Source of the DNA: CAUZJO01 sp963580245
Lineage (GTDB): Bacteria; Sumerlaeota; Sumerlaeia; MVZB01
Direction: 5' to 3'
NCBI GenBank assembly: GCA_963580245.1
Contig: CAUZJO010000037.1
Span: 1 to 33,432, forward strand
DNA length: 33,432 bases
The first letter of the stretch is position 1. Each line of letters starts with the position of its first letter. The position numbers were made by a program, and so were the translations under genes. The notes below the pieces were generated by a model. The model did not search any database and was not told the origin of the DNA. It saw only the letters and a program-made list of their open reading frames with translations. Positions 1 to 7,601 of the stretch are shown here, piece after piece.

Positions 1-104
1 TGGCGCAAATCACGAGTCGAAAACGGATGCCTCTGGTTCACCCGAGTTCAGCTCTGATCGGCTGGGCTGCTTGAGCAGGGCTTTTTCAGGATCGACTAGG
101 TACG

Positions 105-2018
105 ATGTTTCTCGCGCCGGTCGTCGGGACCGTGCTCGGGGTCATTTTGTTTTCCAGCCCGGTGCGGGGTTGGTTGGTGAATCTGTTGACGGGCGTGTTT
201 CTGGAACCTCGCCCGCCGGTCGGAGACCACAAGGTTTACGTTTCAGAAGGGATCTTCACTTCCAAGTTTTTCCGACACAAGACCCAGCCCGGATTCCTCC
301 GCCGCGACGGGGAGGAACTGGTCTTGCGGCTGGCATTGAAGCAATGGCGCATCGCCAGGGGCGACATTCTGGAACTGGAGCCATTGAAAGGATCCGCGAG
401 GTTCTTCCTCTGGCTTTGTGGGGAAAACGATCGGGTTTTCGCCCATCCCATAAGGTTCGGTTGGCAAGTACCGGACGATGGGAAAATGGTCAACCATCAA
501 GTGCTGCTGACCTCGCGCTCGGGACGCACGTTTGGGCACGATCGGCGGCTCGATGTCAAACTCTTCGAATTCCTGGAACGTTGGCGCGAGGGGGATCGGG
601 ACGCGGACCTTTCAAACCTCGGCGTCGCGCGCGGTTGGCCTGGTCCGCTCGCGGCCGCGCTGCTCGTGATGGTGATGATAGCCGCCCCGTTCGTTCACAA
701 TCACCTGATCGAGACGAAGGTCCGGCCAGGCCACTGGACGCCACCCGCCTGGCCTCATGATCCTGATCATATGGGGCCGACTTTTCCATTTCGAGTTGAA
801 GCCGTTTCGTTACCGATGCCGCTCACTTCGGATTGGTTGAGTTTTGAATCGAGCATGTCCATGCCTATTCCGGTAACCGGTCTCGGCGACCCGACGCTCG
901 ATCAGTTCGACTTAGCACTGTTTGGATTCTATCATACAGTTGCCACTCCCTCACATCCGGGCGGCGTGACGCATTTTCTATCCAAGCTTTGGGGTGAATG
1001 GATGCTTGACCTAGCGCGCTTCCCGCCCACAAAGGCGAACCGCCAGGCGAGTCAAGACCCGGCGTTGCGCGTCATATCCATTCAGACGGGCAACATGAGC
1101 GACTTCACCTCCTTCCCCGGAGGTGAAGCGGTGCTGTTCAAGGGCGAGAAGATTTTCTATTCGCGGCGGACAGACGAGGCGGAACATACGCCGGCGCCCG
1201 GTGATAAGACCATTCGGGTCGAGTACGGCTGGATCGGCGTGGCCGAAGACGAACGCCATCCGCTCGGCCATGTCCAACTTCCAGCAACGGAAGACGTGGA
1301 GCGCGCCGTCACCGTCGATGGAAGGCCAAATTTCTTCCCATCTTTTCCGAGATGGGAGGACGACGATGACGACCGGCGAGACCCCGATCATATCTTTCGT
1401 CCGAATAGCGCCCCGGTTTTCTTCCCGGGCGGGCGGCGAGTGCTTTATGCGTCGCGCATCATCGATTTGGAAAGCGGCGAGGCCACGCCGATCGAACGGC
1501 CGCCCGAGGAGAGCCGGGATGACCTGTATGTGGGCCTCTCACGGCTTAACGCGTTCGGCTATCGGGACCGATTGCGGGTCCGCATCAGGGCGTTAAGCAA
1601 GGAAACGGAAGTCCAACAGGTGTGGGAAATCGACCCGGATCGGGCGCGGATGGAACTCTTTGCCGAGTTGGCGCCCGGTGAAAGACTGATGAGCACCGAC
1701 AGCGATCGCTGGCTGGTCAGTCAAATCGATCCGGACGATCCCGCGGCCAAGGAGCTATCGCCGGAAGACCTTGAAGAAATCGGCTTTCGCGAGCTTCCCG
1801 GGTGGGGCGGCCTGGAAAAGATGGGGAAGGACGGCCGGTACCACTCTCATCGGACAATTTACATCTACAAAATCCATGACCCCGTTACGGGCCGCTCGCG
1901 CGAACTCTTCCGCGAAAGCCCCAAGGGCAATTACATGCTCGTCAAGGGTGAGCGGAGGGTCTTATGTTGGGCGGGTTCAGACGGTTGGACCGAGCATGTC
2001 TTCGAGTCTGAATACTGA
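105..2018 (+). CDS. Unrecognised membrane-anchored protein (637 aa)
   Basis: I do not recognise this family. The protein starts with a hydrophobic stretch (about residues 2-18), followed by a soluble part of about 150 residues containing basic and aromatic motifs (WRIARGDILELEP around 81-93). A second clear membrane segment lies at about 180-197 (PLAAALLVMVMIAAPFV). The remaining roughly 440 residues are polar and lie on the other side of the membrane. They contain repeated phrases such as VFFPGGRRVLYASRI and GEAVLFKGEKIFYSRR, which resemble the strands of a beta-propeller or WD40/TolB-like sensor, but I cannot assign repeats with confidence. The ATG at 105 has only a weak AGG upstream. No enzyme motif is visible. 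The next gene is 165 bases downstream, so it is probably not tightly coupled to it. Coding is supported by one long open frame with normal protein composition. Confidence 0.75.
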   Translation: MFLAPVVGTVLGVILFSSPVRGWLVNLLTGVFLEPRPPVGDHKVYVSEGIFTSKFFRHKTQPGFLRRDGEELVLRLALKQWRIARGDILELEPLKGSARFFLWLCGENDRVFAHPIRFGWQVPDDGKMVNHQVLLTSRSGRTFGHDRRLDVKLFEFLERWREGDRDADLSNLGVARGWPGPLAAALLVMVMIAAPFVHNHLIETKVRPGHWTPPAWPHDPDHMGPTFPFRVEAVSLPMPLTSDWLSFESSMSMPIPVTGLGDPTLDQFDLALFGFYHTVATPSHPGGVTHFLSKLWGEWMLDLARFPPTKANRQASQDPALRVISIQTGNMSDFTSFPGGEAVLFKGEKIFYSRRTDEAEHTPAPGDKTIRVEYGWIGVAEDERHPLGHVQLPATEDVERAVTVDGRPNFFPSFPRWEDDDDDRRDPDHIFRPNSAPVFFPGGRRVLYASRIIDLESGEATPIERPPEESRDDLYVGLSRLNAFGYRDRLRVRIRALSKETEVQQVWEIDPDRARMELFAELAPGERLMSTDSDRWLVSQIDPDDPAAKELSPEDLEEIGFRELPGWGGLEKMGKDGRYHSHRTIYIYKIHDPVTGRSRELFRESPKGNYMLVKGERRVLCWAGSDGWTEHVFESEY

Positions 2019-2182
2019 CCTCCTTCGACCTCAAGCATGTGAACCTCTCGCCTTCATCAGTCCTCTGAAAGAGGGGCGAGTTGGTTCGCGTCGATGATGC
2101 AAACCTCTTCTGGAACCGCCGCCGGGGTTCACTTATACTCAGCCCAACTGATGCGAAACTTCGTCAACCAAAGGACCGGCGG

Positions 2183-3301
2183 ATGAGTTGGCTGAAAATC
2201 ATGGATTGGTTGCGGCGGGTTTACCCCGAGGCGCGGATTGTTGAGCCCGATGCGGGGCCGCTTGAGGTTGTCCACACGGGCGATCCGTCGGCCGAGTATG
2301 AGGCGTTGACGGACCGGGTCGCGTTGCTCGTCTCGCCGGCGTGGGCGCCGATTTTCGTCGAGGGCCCCGACGCCGTTTCGTATCTGCATCGCAGGCTGTC
2401 CAATTCGATCGAGTCGCTCGAGGTCGGTAGGGGGACGCATGCGCTGCAACTGGAGGGCGACGGGCGGCTTGCGAGCGATCTGCTCGTTTATCGTGGCCGG
2501 GACGCCCTGTTCGTCCTGGCTGGCGTCGAGAACGTCGCCTCGGCCTATGAGCTGATCGAGAAATTCACGCTGATGGATGAGGTGGAAGTCGGCCGCCAGT
2601 GGGAGACCGAGGCGACGCTGGGGCTGGCCGGGCCGCGCGCGCATGAGGTGTTGGCCGGGTTGCTCGATCCCCCCGCGCCGGCCGAGGCACTCGCCCCCGG
2701 TGGATGGGGCGGGCTGTTTTCGGTCACGCTGGGGGGGCTGCCGTGCCGGATTTTTGAGGACGCGCGCTGGCCGTTCGCGTATTATCACCTCTGCATCCCG
2801 CCGATGGCGCTGGAGCAGGTCGCGCGGCTACTGGATGAGGCGTGCGGGCGCGAGGGGGGTCGCGCCGCCGGGGAACTGGCCGCGCGGCTGGCCCGCATTG
2901 AGGCGGGCATCCCCCGGCAGGGCGAGGACCTCGGCGAGCGGACGATCCCGCTCGAAGCCGAGATGCGCGACGCGCTCAGTGACGCTAAGGGGTGCTATCC
3001 CGGCCAGGAGGTCATCGCGCGCATCACGAACCTGGGGCATCCCGCGCGCCTGTTGCGGCGGCTGAGCCTCGAAGGGGAGCACGCGATCCCGGCCGACGCG
3101 AAACTGACGGTCGAGGGGCGTGATGTCGGTATTGTGACCTCCTGGGCGACCTGGCCGGGGCTCGGGCGGACCGAGGCGCTCGGTTACCTCAAGTGGGCCG
3201 ATCGCGAGGCCGAAGCGGCGGAGGTCAGTCTGGCGCCGACTGATCGGCGGGTTCCGGCGCGCGTGGGTCCGTTGAGGGAAATCAGATCGCATGGCGGATG
3301 A
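2183..3301 (+). CDS. ygfZ: YgfZ/GcvT-like folate-binding protein
   Basis: This 372-residue protein belongs to the YgfZ branch of the aminomethyltransferase (GcvT) family. YgfZ proteins bind tetrahydrofolate and support iron-sulfur enzymes such as the MiaB tRNA thiomethylase. The family signature K-G-C-Y-x-G-Q-E is exact at residues 269-276 (KGCYPGQE), with the conserved cysteine at 271. It is followed by VIARITNLGHPARLLRRL, as expected. The N-terminal part (YEALTDRVALL, then YLHRRLSNSIESL) matches the GcvT-type fold. The open frame extends upstream to a TTG at 2081, but those 34 extra residues look non-coding. The family-like sequence begins near the ATG at 2183, so I chose that start. The stop overlaps the start of the next small gene by 11 bases. 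Length fits the family, which usually runs 300-370 residues. Confidence 0.9.
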   Translation: MSWLKIMDWLRRVYPEARIVEPDAGPLEVVHTGDPSAEYEALTDRVALLVSPAWAPIFVEGPDAVSYLHRRLSNSIESLEVGRGTHALQLEGDGRLASDLLVYRGRDALFVLAGVENVASAYELIEKFTLMDEVEVGRQWETEATLGLAGPRAHEVLAGLLDPPAPAEALAPGGWGGLFSVTLGGLPCRIFEDARWPFAYYHLCIPPMALEQVARLLDEACGREGGRAAGELAARLARIEAGIPRQGEDLGERTIPLEAEMRDALSDAKGCYPGQEVIARITNLGHPARLLRRLSLEGEHAIPADAKLTVEGRDVGIVTSWATWPGLGRTEALGYLKWADREAEAAEVSLAPTDRRVPARVGPLREIRSHGG

Positions 3302-3536
3302 GAACGACATCCAGGAGGAGGACGCAACCGGCGAGCCCGGCGGTGAGAACGGAGAACCGACCCAGGCCCAGTCGCGGCAAGGCCCGCCGGCCGACGCCGA
3401 GACCTATCCCCAGGCCCTGGAGTCGCTTGTCGTTCTGGGCTTGAGCGCGCTGACCGTCGTGTGCTGCTGGCTGCTTTATGGGCAAATGATCAGCGCCATG
3501 CTTGGCAGGGTGCGCGAGGCGATTTTTGGACCGTAA
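3291..3536 (+). CDS. Small single-pass membrane protein (81 aa)
   Basis: This small protein has an acidic, disordered N-terminal half rich in Glu, Gly, Pro and Gln (residues 1-40). A single hydrophobic helix follows at about 46-66 (LVVLGLSALTVVCCWLLYGQ), and a short positively charged tail ends at AIFGP. The ATG lies inside the end of ygfZ, with an 11-base overlap, and a GAGGG stretch sits about 12 bases upstream, so translation may be coupled to ygfZ. I recognise no family. Composition and overlap argue for a real gene, but its function cannot be read from sequence. Confidence 0.6.
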   Translation: MADENDIQEEDATGEPGGENGEPTQAQSRQGPPADAETYPQALESLVVLGLSALTVVCCWLLYGQMISAMLGRVREAIFGP

Positions 3537-3573
3537 ACCATGACTCATTCTTATACTCAAGGAGAGGTGAACG

Positions 3574-4146
3574 ATGAAAAGGCTACTTGCTCTGGGACTG
3601 ATGATCCTGCCGATATGCACGCCGGCGTGGAGCGCTGAGGACGTGAAGGCCAAGACCGTCTACGACGTAACGGTCGAGCCGATGGCCGACGACAAGGAAA
3701 CCAGCGTCAGCCTGGCCCAATATAAGGGCGACGTGTTGTTGATCGTCAACGTGGCCAGCAAGTGCGGTTACACGCCGCAATACGAGGGGCTGGAGATGCT
3801 CAATGAGAAGTATTCGGCCAAGGGCCTGCGCGTGTTGGGGTTCCCGTGCAACGATTTCGGCAAGCAGGAACCGGGCAGCGAAGAGGAGATCGTCCAGTTC
3901 TGCAAGAAGAATTACGGCGCGACGTTCCCGCTCTACGCCAAGGTCCACGCCATCGGCGAGGAGAAGTCGCCCATCTACCGGTTCCTGACCGAAGCCGTCG
4001 ATTCGGAAGAAGCCGAGGTCAAGTGGAACTTCGAGAAGTTCCTGATCAGTCGCGAGGGGAAAGTGGTCGGCCGCTTCCGCTCGGCCGTCAAGCCGGAGTC
4101 CGAGGAATTGACGGTGGCGATCGAGAAGGAATTGGAGCAGGACTGA
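3574..4146 (+). CDS. Exported glutathione peroxidase-like thiol peroxidase
   Basis: This 190-residue protein is of the glutathione peroxidase (GPx) family, which reduces hydrogen peroxide and organic hydroperoxides. The first 20 residues form a signal peptide (KR, then LLALGLMILPI, cleaved after AWSA), so it probably acts in the periplasm. The catalytic motif VNVASKCGYTPQY carries peroxidatic Cys64, so this is the cysteine rather than the selenocysteine form. The second motif GFPCNDFGKQEPG supplies Cys92, the resolving cysteine typical of thioredoxin-dependent GPx, and Gln97. Trp151-Asn152 in KWNFEKFLI complete the usual catalytic tetrad. A strong ribosome binding site (AAGGAGAGGTG) ends a few bases before the ATG. 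In bacteria such enzymes usually take electrons from thioredoxin rather than glutathione, which I infer here as well. Its relation to the small membrane gene 37 bases upstream is unclear. Confidence 0.93.
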   Translation: MKRLLALGLMILPICTPAWSAEDVKAKTVYDVTVEPMADDKETSVSLAQYKGDVLLIVNVASKCGYTPQYEGLEMLNEKYSAKGLRVLGFPCNDFGKQEPGSEEEIVQFCKKNYGATFPLYAKVHAIGEEKSPIYRFLTEAVDSEEAEVKWNFEKFLISREGKVVGRFRSAVKPESEELTVAIEKELEQD

Positions 4147-4364
4147 GGTTTTGCGCGGACGGTTCGTTCGAATGGTCGGACGATAGTCCAAACCGCCTGT
4201 AGCAATACGCATCCGTCACCGGCTTAGTCGTTGACTGAATCCACTGGTTTCGCTTTCTTGCAAATCGACGAACAAGAACAGCCGAGCGTCTCGGAGGCAA
4301 GTTGATTGCCGGTGGGTGCTTGGTTTGGCACAACACCGTACGGAATCCGTGGCCGGCGTCCAGA

Positions 4365-5230
4365 CTATTGGCTTCGGAGGGTTCTGTTTAGAAAGGACAA
4401 ACCTTCGGTGGCGATGGAGTCTTGCGACGGCGCGTAGGGGCGCCAGAAGTAGGCGAGCGGGCCGATCCAGGATAAAGGATTGTAGGACTCGATTACGGCG
4501 AAGCCGTCATAGTGAATCTCACGCAGCGCGGCGGCGATTTCGGGCTAGTTATTCTGATCGCGGCCTGGCGCGGCGCGCGTGCTGGTGCTGGCGTGCAGAT
4601 GAAAGAGTTTGTCGCCGGCCGTGCGAATCGCCTTGCCCTGGCTCTCTTCTTCGATGCCCATGTGGAAGCAATCCAGATTAATGCCAACGGCGGGATGATC
4701 AATCAGCACCATCAACTCTCGTGCCTGGGCCGCCGTTGTGATCAGATTTGTCTCGTAACGATTCAAGACTTCATACGCGAACCGCATCCCGGCGTCTTGG
4801 GCATGGTCGCCCACCGCGCGGCACGCTTCGGCAAGACGCCCGAGCACGGATTGACGGACCGCGCCGTCCAGGTAACCCTTGCCGCCGACGCCCGCCGACG
4901 CCCGCCGTCCCCCGCCGTCGCGGTGATCAGGCGCCCTCCGATCCCGGCGCACAGATCAATGGTGCGTTTGGCGAGATTCAGCCCCGCCTCGCGAACCGAG
5001 GCGTCGGGACTGGCCAGTTCGGCCGGTCCGCCGAGCATTCCGACGACCGAGGCGGCCAATCCGCGGTCGGCCAACGCCCGGCGAACTTGGGGCGCGTCAT
5101 AGACCGCATCGGGCTCGGCGTTGAACTCGACGACCTCGGCCCCCATCGCGGCGGCCTTGGCCACCAACGGTAAATGTTTGCCGGTCTCGAACGGCGAGGC
5201 CCAAATCCACATGTTCACGCCGATTTTCAA
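4365..5230 (-). pseudogene. Sugar phosphate isomerase/epimerase, TIM barrel (frameshift and in-frame stop)
   Basis: The product was a COG1082-type sugar isomerase/epimerase resembling tagatose/psicose 3-epimerases. The N-terminal part reads MKIGVNMWIWASPFETGKHL and continues to LIDLCAGIGGRLITATAGDGG in one frame, down to about 4915. The rest reads in another frame: GKGYLDGAVRQSVLG, then FAYEVLNRYETNL, GINLDCFHMGIEEES and LFHLHAS. The frame switches inside a 10-bp tandem repeat at 4881-4920. Removing two units on paper restores one continuous frame. A second lesion is an amber codon at 4547-4545, after GRDQNN and before PEIAAALREIHYDGFAVIESY, where tryptophan would fit. After it the frame stays open to TAG at 4365-4367 with the expected C-terminal YNPLSWIGPLAYFWRPY. 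The start is TTG at 5230, which overlaps the stop of the upstream homologue as TTGA. Two independent lesions make loss of function likely, although assembly error is possible. Confidence 0.8.
4881..4920. repeat. 10-bp tandem repeat, four imperfect units, inside a broken epimerase gene
   Basis: Four consecutive 10-base units follow the pattern cccgccgacg, with small changes: gccgccgacg, cccgccgacg, cccgccgtcc, cccgccgtcg. Because 10 is not a multiple of three, each gain or loss of one unit shifts the reading frame of the overlapping minus-strand gene. Deleting two units gives the continuous residues ITATAGDGGKGYLDGAV across the site. Confidence 0.75.
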
Positions 5231-6251
5231 GGTCTGCTTTCCTTCAACGCACGCGCCGCGGCCGAATCCATGCCTTGGCTTTGCGCATATTCATACCACA
5301 ACTCGCGCCGGGGCTGGCCGACGAGCACCTTTTTCAACAACTTCGCGGCCAGTTCGAATCCCTCTTCGGTTTCGATGAGCGGGTCCTCGTTGTTCAATCG
5401 AGATCACGTCGTCGTAGCCCACCAGCCGCAGCGCACTGACGTAATCGCACCAGAATTTATCACTGTGACCATACCCAACGGTGCGAAAGATCCAACTGCG
5501 TCGTTTGATCTCCTGGAAATCCTTGGCGTCGATCAGGCCGTTGACGCGCACCACGTTGGGGTCGGGCAGGCTGTCCTTGGCGTGGGCATGATAGATGCAG
5601 TGACCGACTTCGCGAATGACGGCCGTAATGTCCATCCCCTGATGAAACAGATGCGAGGGATCGAGATTGCAGCCGACGACCGGACCGACGGCCTCGCGCA
5701 GCCGCAATAGGCACTCGGGCTTATGCACCATGTCGCATGGGTGCATTTCAAAACAGAGCCGCACATGATGTGCCTTCGGCGACCTTGGCCTGTTCGCGCC
5801 AATAGGGAATCAATCGTTTCTCCCATTGCCATTCCAACCGCTGCATGTTGATCGGCGGGTAAGGATAAAGAATCCAATTGGGGCAACGGTCGCCTTCGAC
5901 CCCTTCGGGAAGGCCGGCGAGCAAGGTCAATCGGGTGACGCCGAGTTTTTCGGCCAACTTGCACGTGTTGAGAAACTCTCGCTTATAGAGTTCTTTCGCC
6001 TCGGGGTCGGGATTGAGCGGCTCGCCGTGCACCGCGAACGCGCTGAGGCTCAGCTCGTTCTCCGCGAGCGTGTCCTCGAACCTGCGCAGGGCACCGTCAT
6101 CGCTGAGCAACGCCTCGGGATCGCAATGATTTTTCGGGAAATAGCCGGCCGTACCGATCTCGATGCAATCCAAGCCCAACGCCCGCATCCGCCGCGCCGC
6201 CTCCCGCAGCGGATGCCGGATCAACACCGTCGAAACCGCCCCCAATCTCAT
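5227..6251 (-). pseudogene. Second sugar phosphate isomerase/epimerase, TIM barrel (two frameshifts)
   Basis: This was a protein of about 340 residues from the same COG1082 isomerase/epimerase family as its neighbour. The N-terminal third is intact (MRLGAVSTVLIRHPLREAA, then LDCIEIGTAGYFPKNHCD and VTRLTLLAGLPEGVEGD). Near 5770 the frame breaks after EQAKVAE. The sequence continues one frame over as HHVRLCFEMHPCDMVHKPE, GCNLDPSHLFHQGMD and IYHAHAKDS, which carry metal-binding residues typical of the family. A second break near 5390 falls in the conserved SIEHEDP motif: the sequence reads ATT GAA CAA CGA GG, where one extra A explains the shift. The other frame then supplies EDPLIETEEGFELAAKLLKK and ends REALKESRP-like at TGA 5227-5229. 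The stop overlaps the TTG start of the next epimerase by three bases, so the pair was probably translationally coupled. Its substrate is unknown. Confidence 0.8.
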
Positions 6252-6357
6252 AATCCATCCTCCGCAAGAATCTTACCCCTCGATCCCAAGGCGACATTGG
6301 CACGGTTGCCGGAGTCATTGAACGTTGGCCCACAAATCCTAACCCCTTTAAAGTCAA

Positions 6358-6434
6358 TGGTGGGCGATACTGGACTTGAACCAGTGACCTCTGCGATGTC
6401 AACGCAGCGCTCTAGCCACCTGAGCTAATCGCCC
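6358..6434 (-). tRNA. tRNA-Val (anticodon GAC), 3' CCA encoded
   Basis: Read on the minus strand, the cloverleaf is complete. The 7-bp acceptor stem pairs GGGCGAT with ATCGCCC and the D stem pairs GCTC with GAGC. The anticodon stem pairs CTGCG with CGCAG around the loop TTGACAT, which gives anticodon GAC (valine). The T stem pairs ACTGG with CCAGT around TTCAAGT. The discriminator is A at 6361 and CCA is encoded at 6360-6358. A TAGAAT sequence at 6449-6444 on the minus strand, about ten bases before the mature 5' end, could be the -10 element; no good -35 is seen. Confidence 0.96.
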
Positions 6435-6827
6435 ACGGGATCGATTCTACCTGACTATCAATTCCGCCGCCGCAACGCAACGGCGAAAACCGCACCCCTT
6501 TGCCGGACTTGCGAGAGATCAACCACGGCGGCCTCGCCCCGCGGATGGCCAGCGGGCTCCGGTGTGGAAGCCTGACTCTGTTCCAGAATAGCCCGGAGCC
6601 GGGTGGGGTTCAAGTCTACTTTCTCGGCCCGGATCTTTATGAATCCGTGGCCGAACCACTGGGTTGGGAGTTTGTGCCCGGCTGATCGGGCTTCGGACTG
6701 GCGGGGCGTCGGACAACGCGATCAAAACTGAGCGATCTGGTCCCCGCCCAGGGCGGCGTCGGGCGAGATACGTTGGATGGGTTTTGGAGGAGTACTTCCC
6801 GAGGGGGGAACAGCTCGAGCGGGTGGT
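6435..6827. other. Non-coding gap between tRNA-Val and a secreted-protein gene
   Basis: These 393 bases contain only short open frames that do not look like proteins. The longest plus-strand one is at 6500-6685. Apart from the possible tRNA -10 element I see no repeat, terminator hairpin or RNA gene. It may hold remnants of a lost gene, but nothing recognisable remains. Confidence 0.4.
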
Positions 6828-7490
6828 TCACTTGGCCGACGCATCGGTCACCTGCAGCTTAACATCATCAAACAAAACCGGCTTACCCGAATACGGCGTC
6901 CCGGACACGATGGGGCGGCCGGGGGTGGGTTTTTTCTCGAGTTCCAGCTTGAGGGACCAGGCGTTTGGTTCTTCGGCGGTGTCGGGCCAGGCTTTGGCCT
7001 CGACGACCCACTTGTCCTCGGCCGGCTTGCGGATTCGGAGCCGCAGCTGGGTCCAGGTGTCGGATTTCCATTGGTAGTCAATCGACTCGATGATGTTGCG
7101 GCCCTTGACCAGCTCGAGTTTGTCCTTGGCCGGTGAAACGCGCAGCTTGTAGCCGCGCACCCCGCCCAGCCCGACGGCGAAGCTCGGATAACGCCGGCCG
7201 CGGCGCGAGGCGTGGGCCTTCGCTCCGATCGTGATATTCTCGAACCGTGTCGGGCCGCAAAGGAAACTCATCGTGGCGAGCGGCGCGCCGGGCAAGGCCA
7301 ACACTTTGCCCTCCTCCCGCGCCTCGACCGCGAAATCGCCGTCCAGGACGAGGAAGTCATCGGGGACCTTGCCGACCTCGACCGCTTCAAAGTCCTCGTG
7401 ATAGAGCACGCCTTGATCACCCTCTTCCTGGGAAGCCGCGGCGACCTTTAAGGCAAAGACAAGGATCGTGATAAACAAGAAGCCGCGCAT
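6828..7490 (-). CDS. Secreted jelly-roll (lectin/DUF1080-like) protein
   Basis: This 220-residue protein starts with a signal peptide (MRGFLFITILVFALKVAAA, cleavage near AAA-SQ). The mature part looks like a single beta-sandwich of the concanavalin/LamG or 3-keto-disaccharide-hydrolase (DUF1080) type. It opens with LYHEDFEAVEVGKVPDDFLVLDG, a common start of such folds. It continues with alternating strands such as WTQLRLRIRKPAEDKWVVEAKAW and closes with PVLFDDVKLQ, the usual final strand. I see no catalytic residues, so it could bind carbohydrate without cutting it. It lies 111 bases downstream of the ABC permease on the same strand and may be the last gene of that transcription unit. Family level is an inference from strand pattern; function is open. 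Confidence 0.7.
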   Translation of the reverse strand: MRGFLFITILVFALKVAAASQEEGDQGVLYHEDFEAVEVGKVPDDFLVLDGDFAVEAREEGKVLALPGAPLATMSFLCGPTRFENITIGAKAHASRRGRRYPSFAVGLGGVRGYKLRVSPAKDKLELVKGRNIIESIDYQWKSDTWTQLRLRIRKPAEDKWVVEAKAWPDTAEEPNAWSLKLELEKKPTPGRPIVSGTPYSGKPVLFDDVKLQVTDASAK

Positions 7491-7601
7491 GATCGGGTCA
7501 TTCCATTCTATTGAGTTGGGCCGCTTATCACGCGAATGGGCGCTGAATGTTCTTCTTCTTTTACTTCGCGCTGAGTCGCCTGATCGACTTTCCCCATTGT
7601 A

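Noticed and set aside
4881..4920. CRISPR-like array
   Set aside because: Units are only 10 bases with no spacers, and lie inside a coding sequence.
4147..6440. tRNA-associated integrated element
   Set aside because: No integrase, no repeat of the tRNA 3' end and no phage gene is visible; the adjacent broken genes are ordinary metabolic genes.
6500..6685. Short open frame in the gap after tRNA-Val
   Set aside because: No homology pattern, no ribosome site and no composition typical of a protein.
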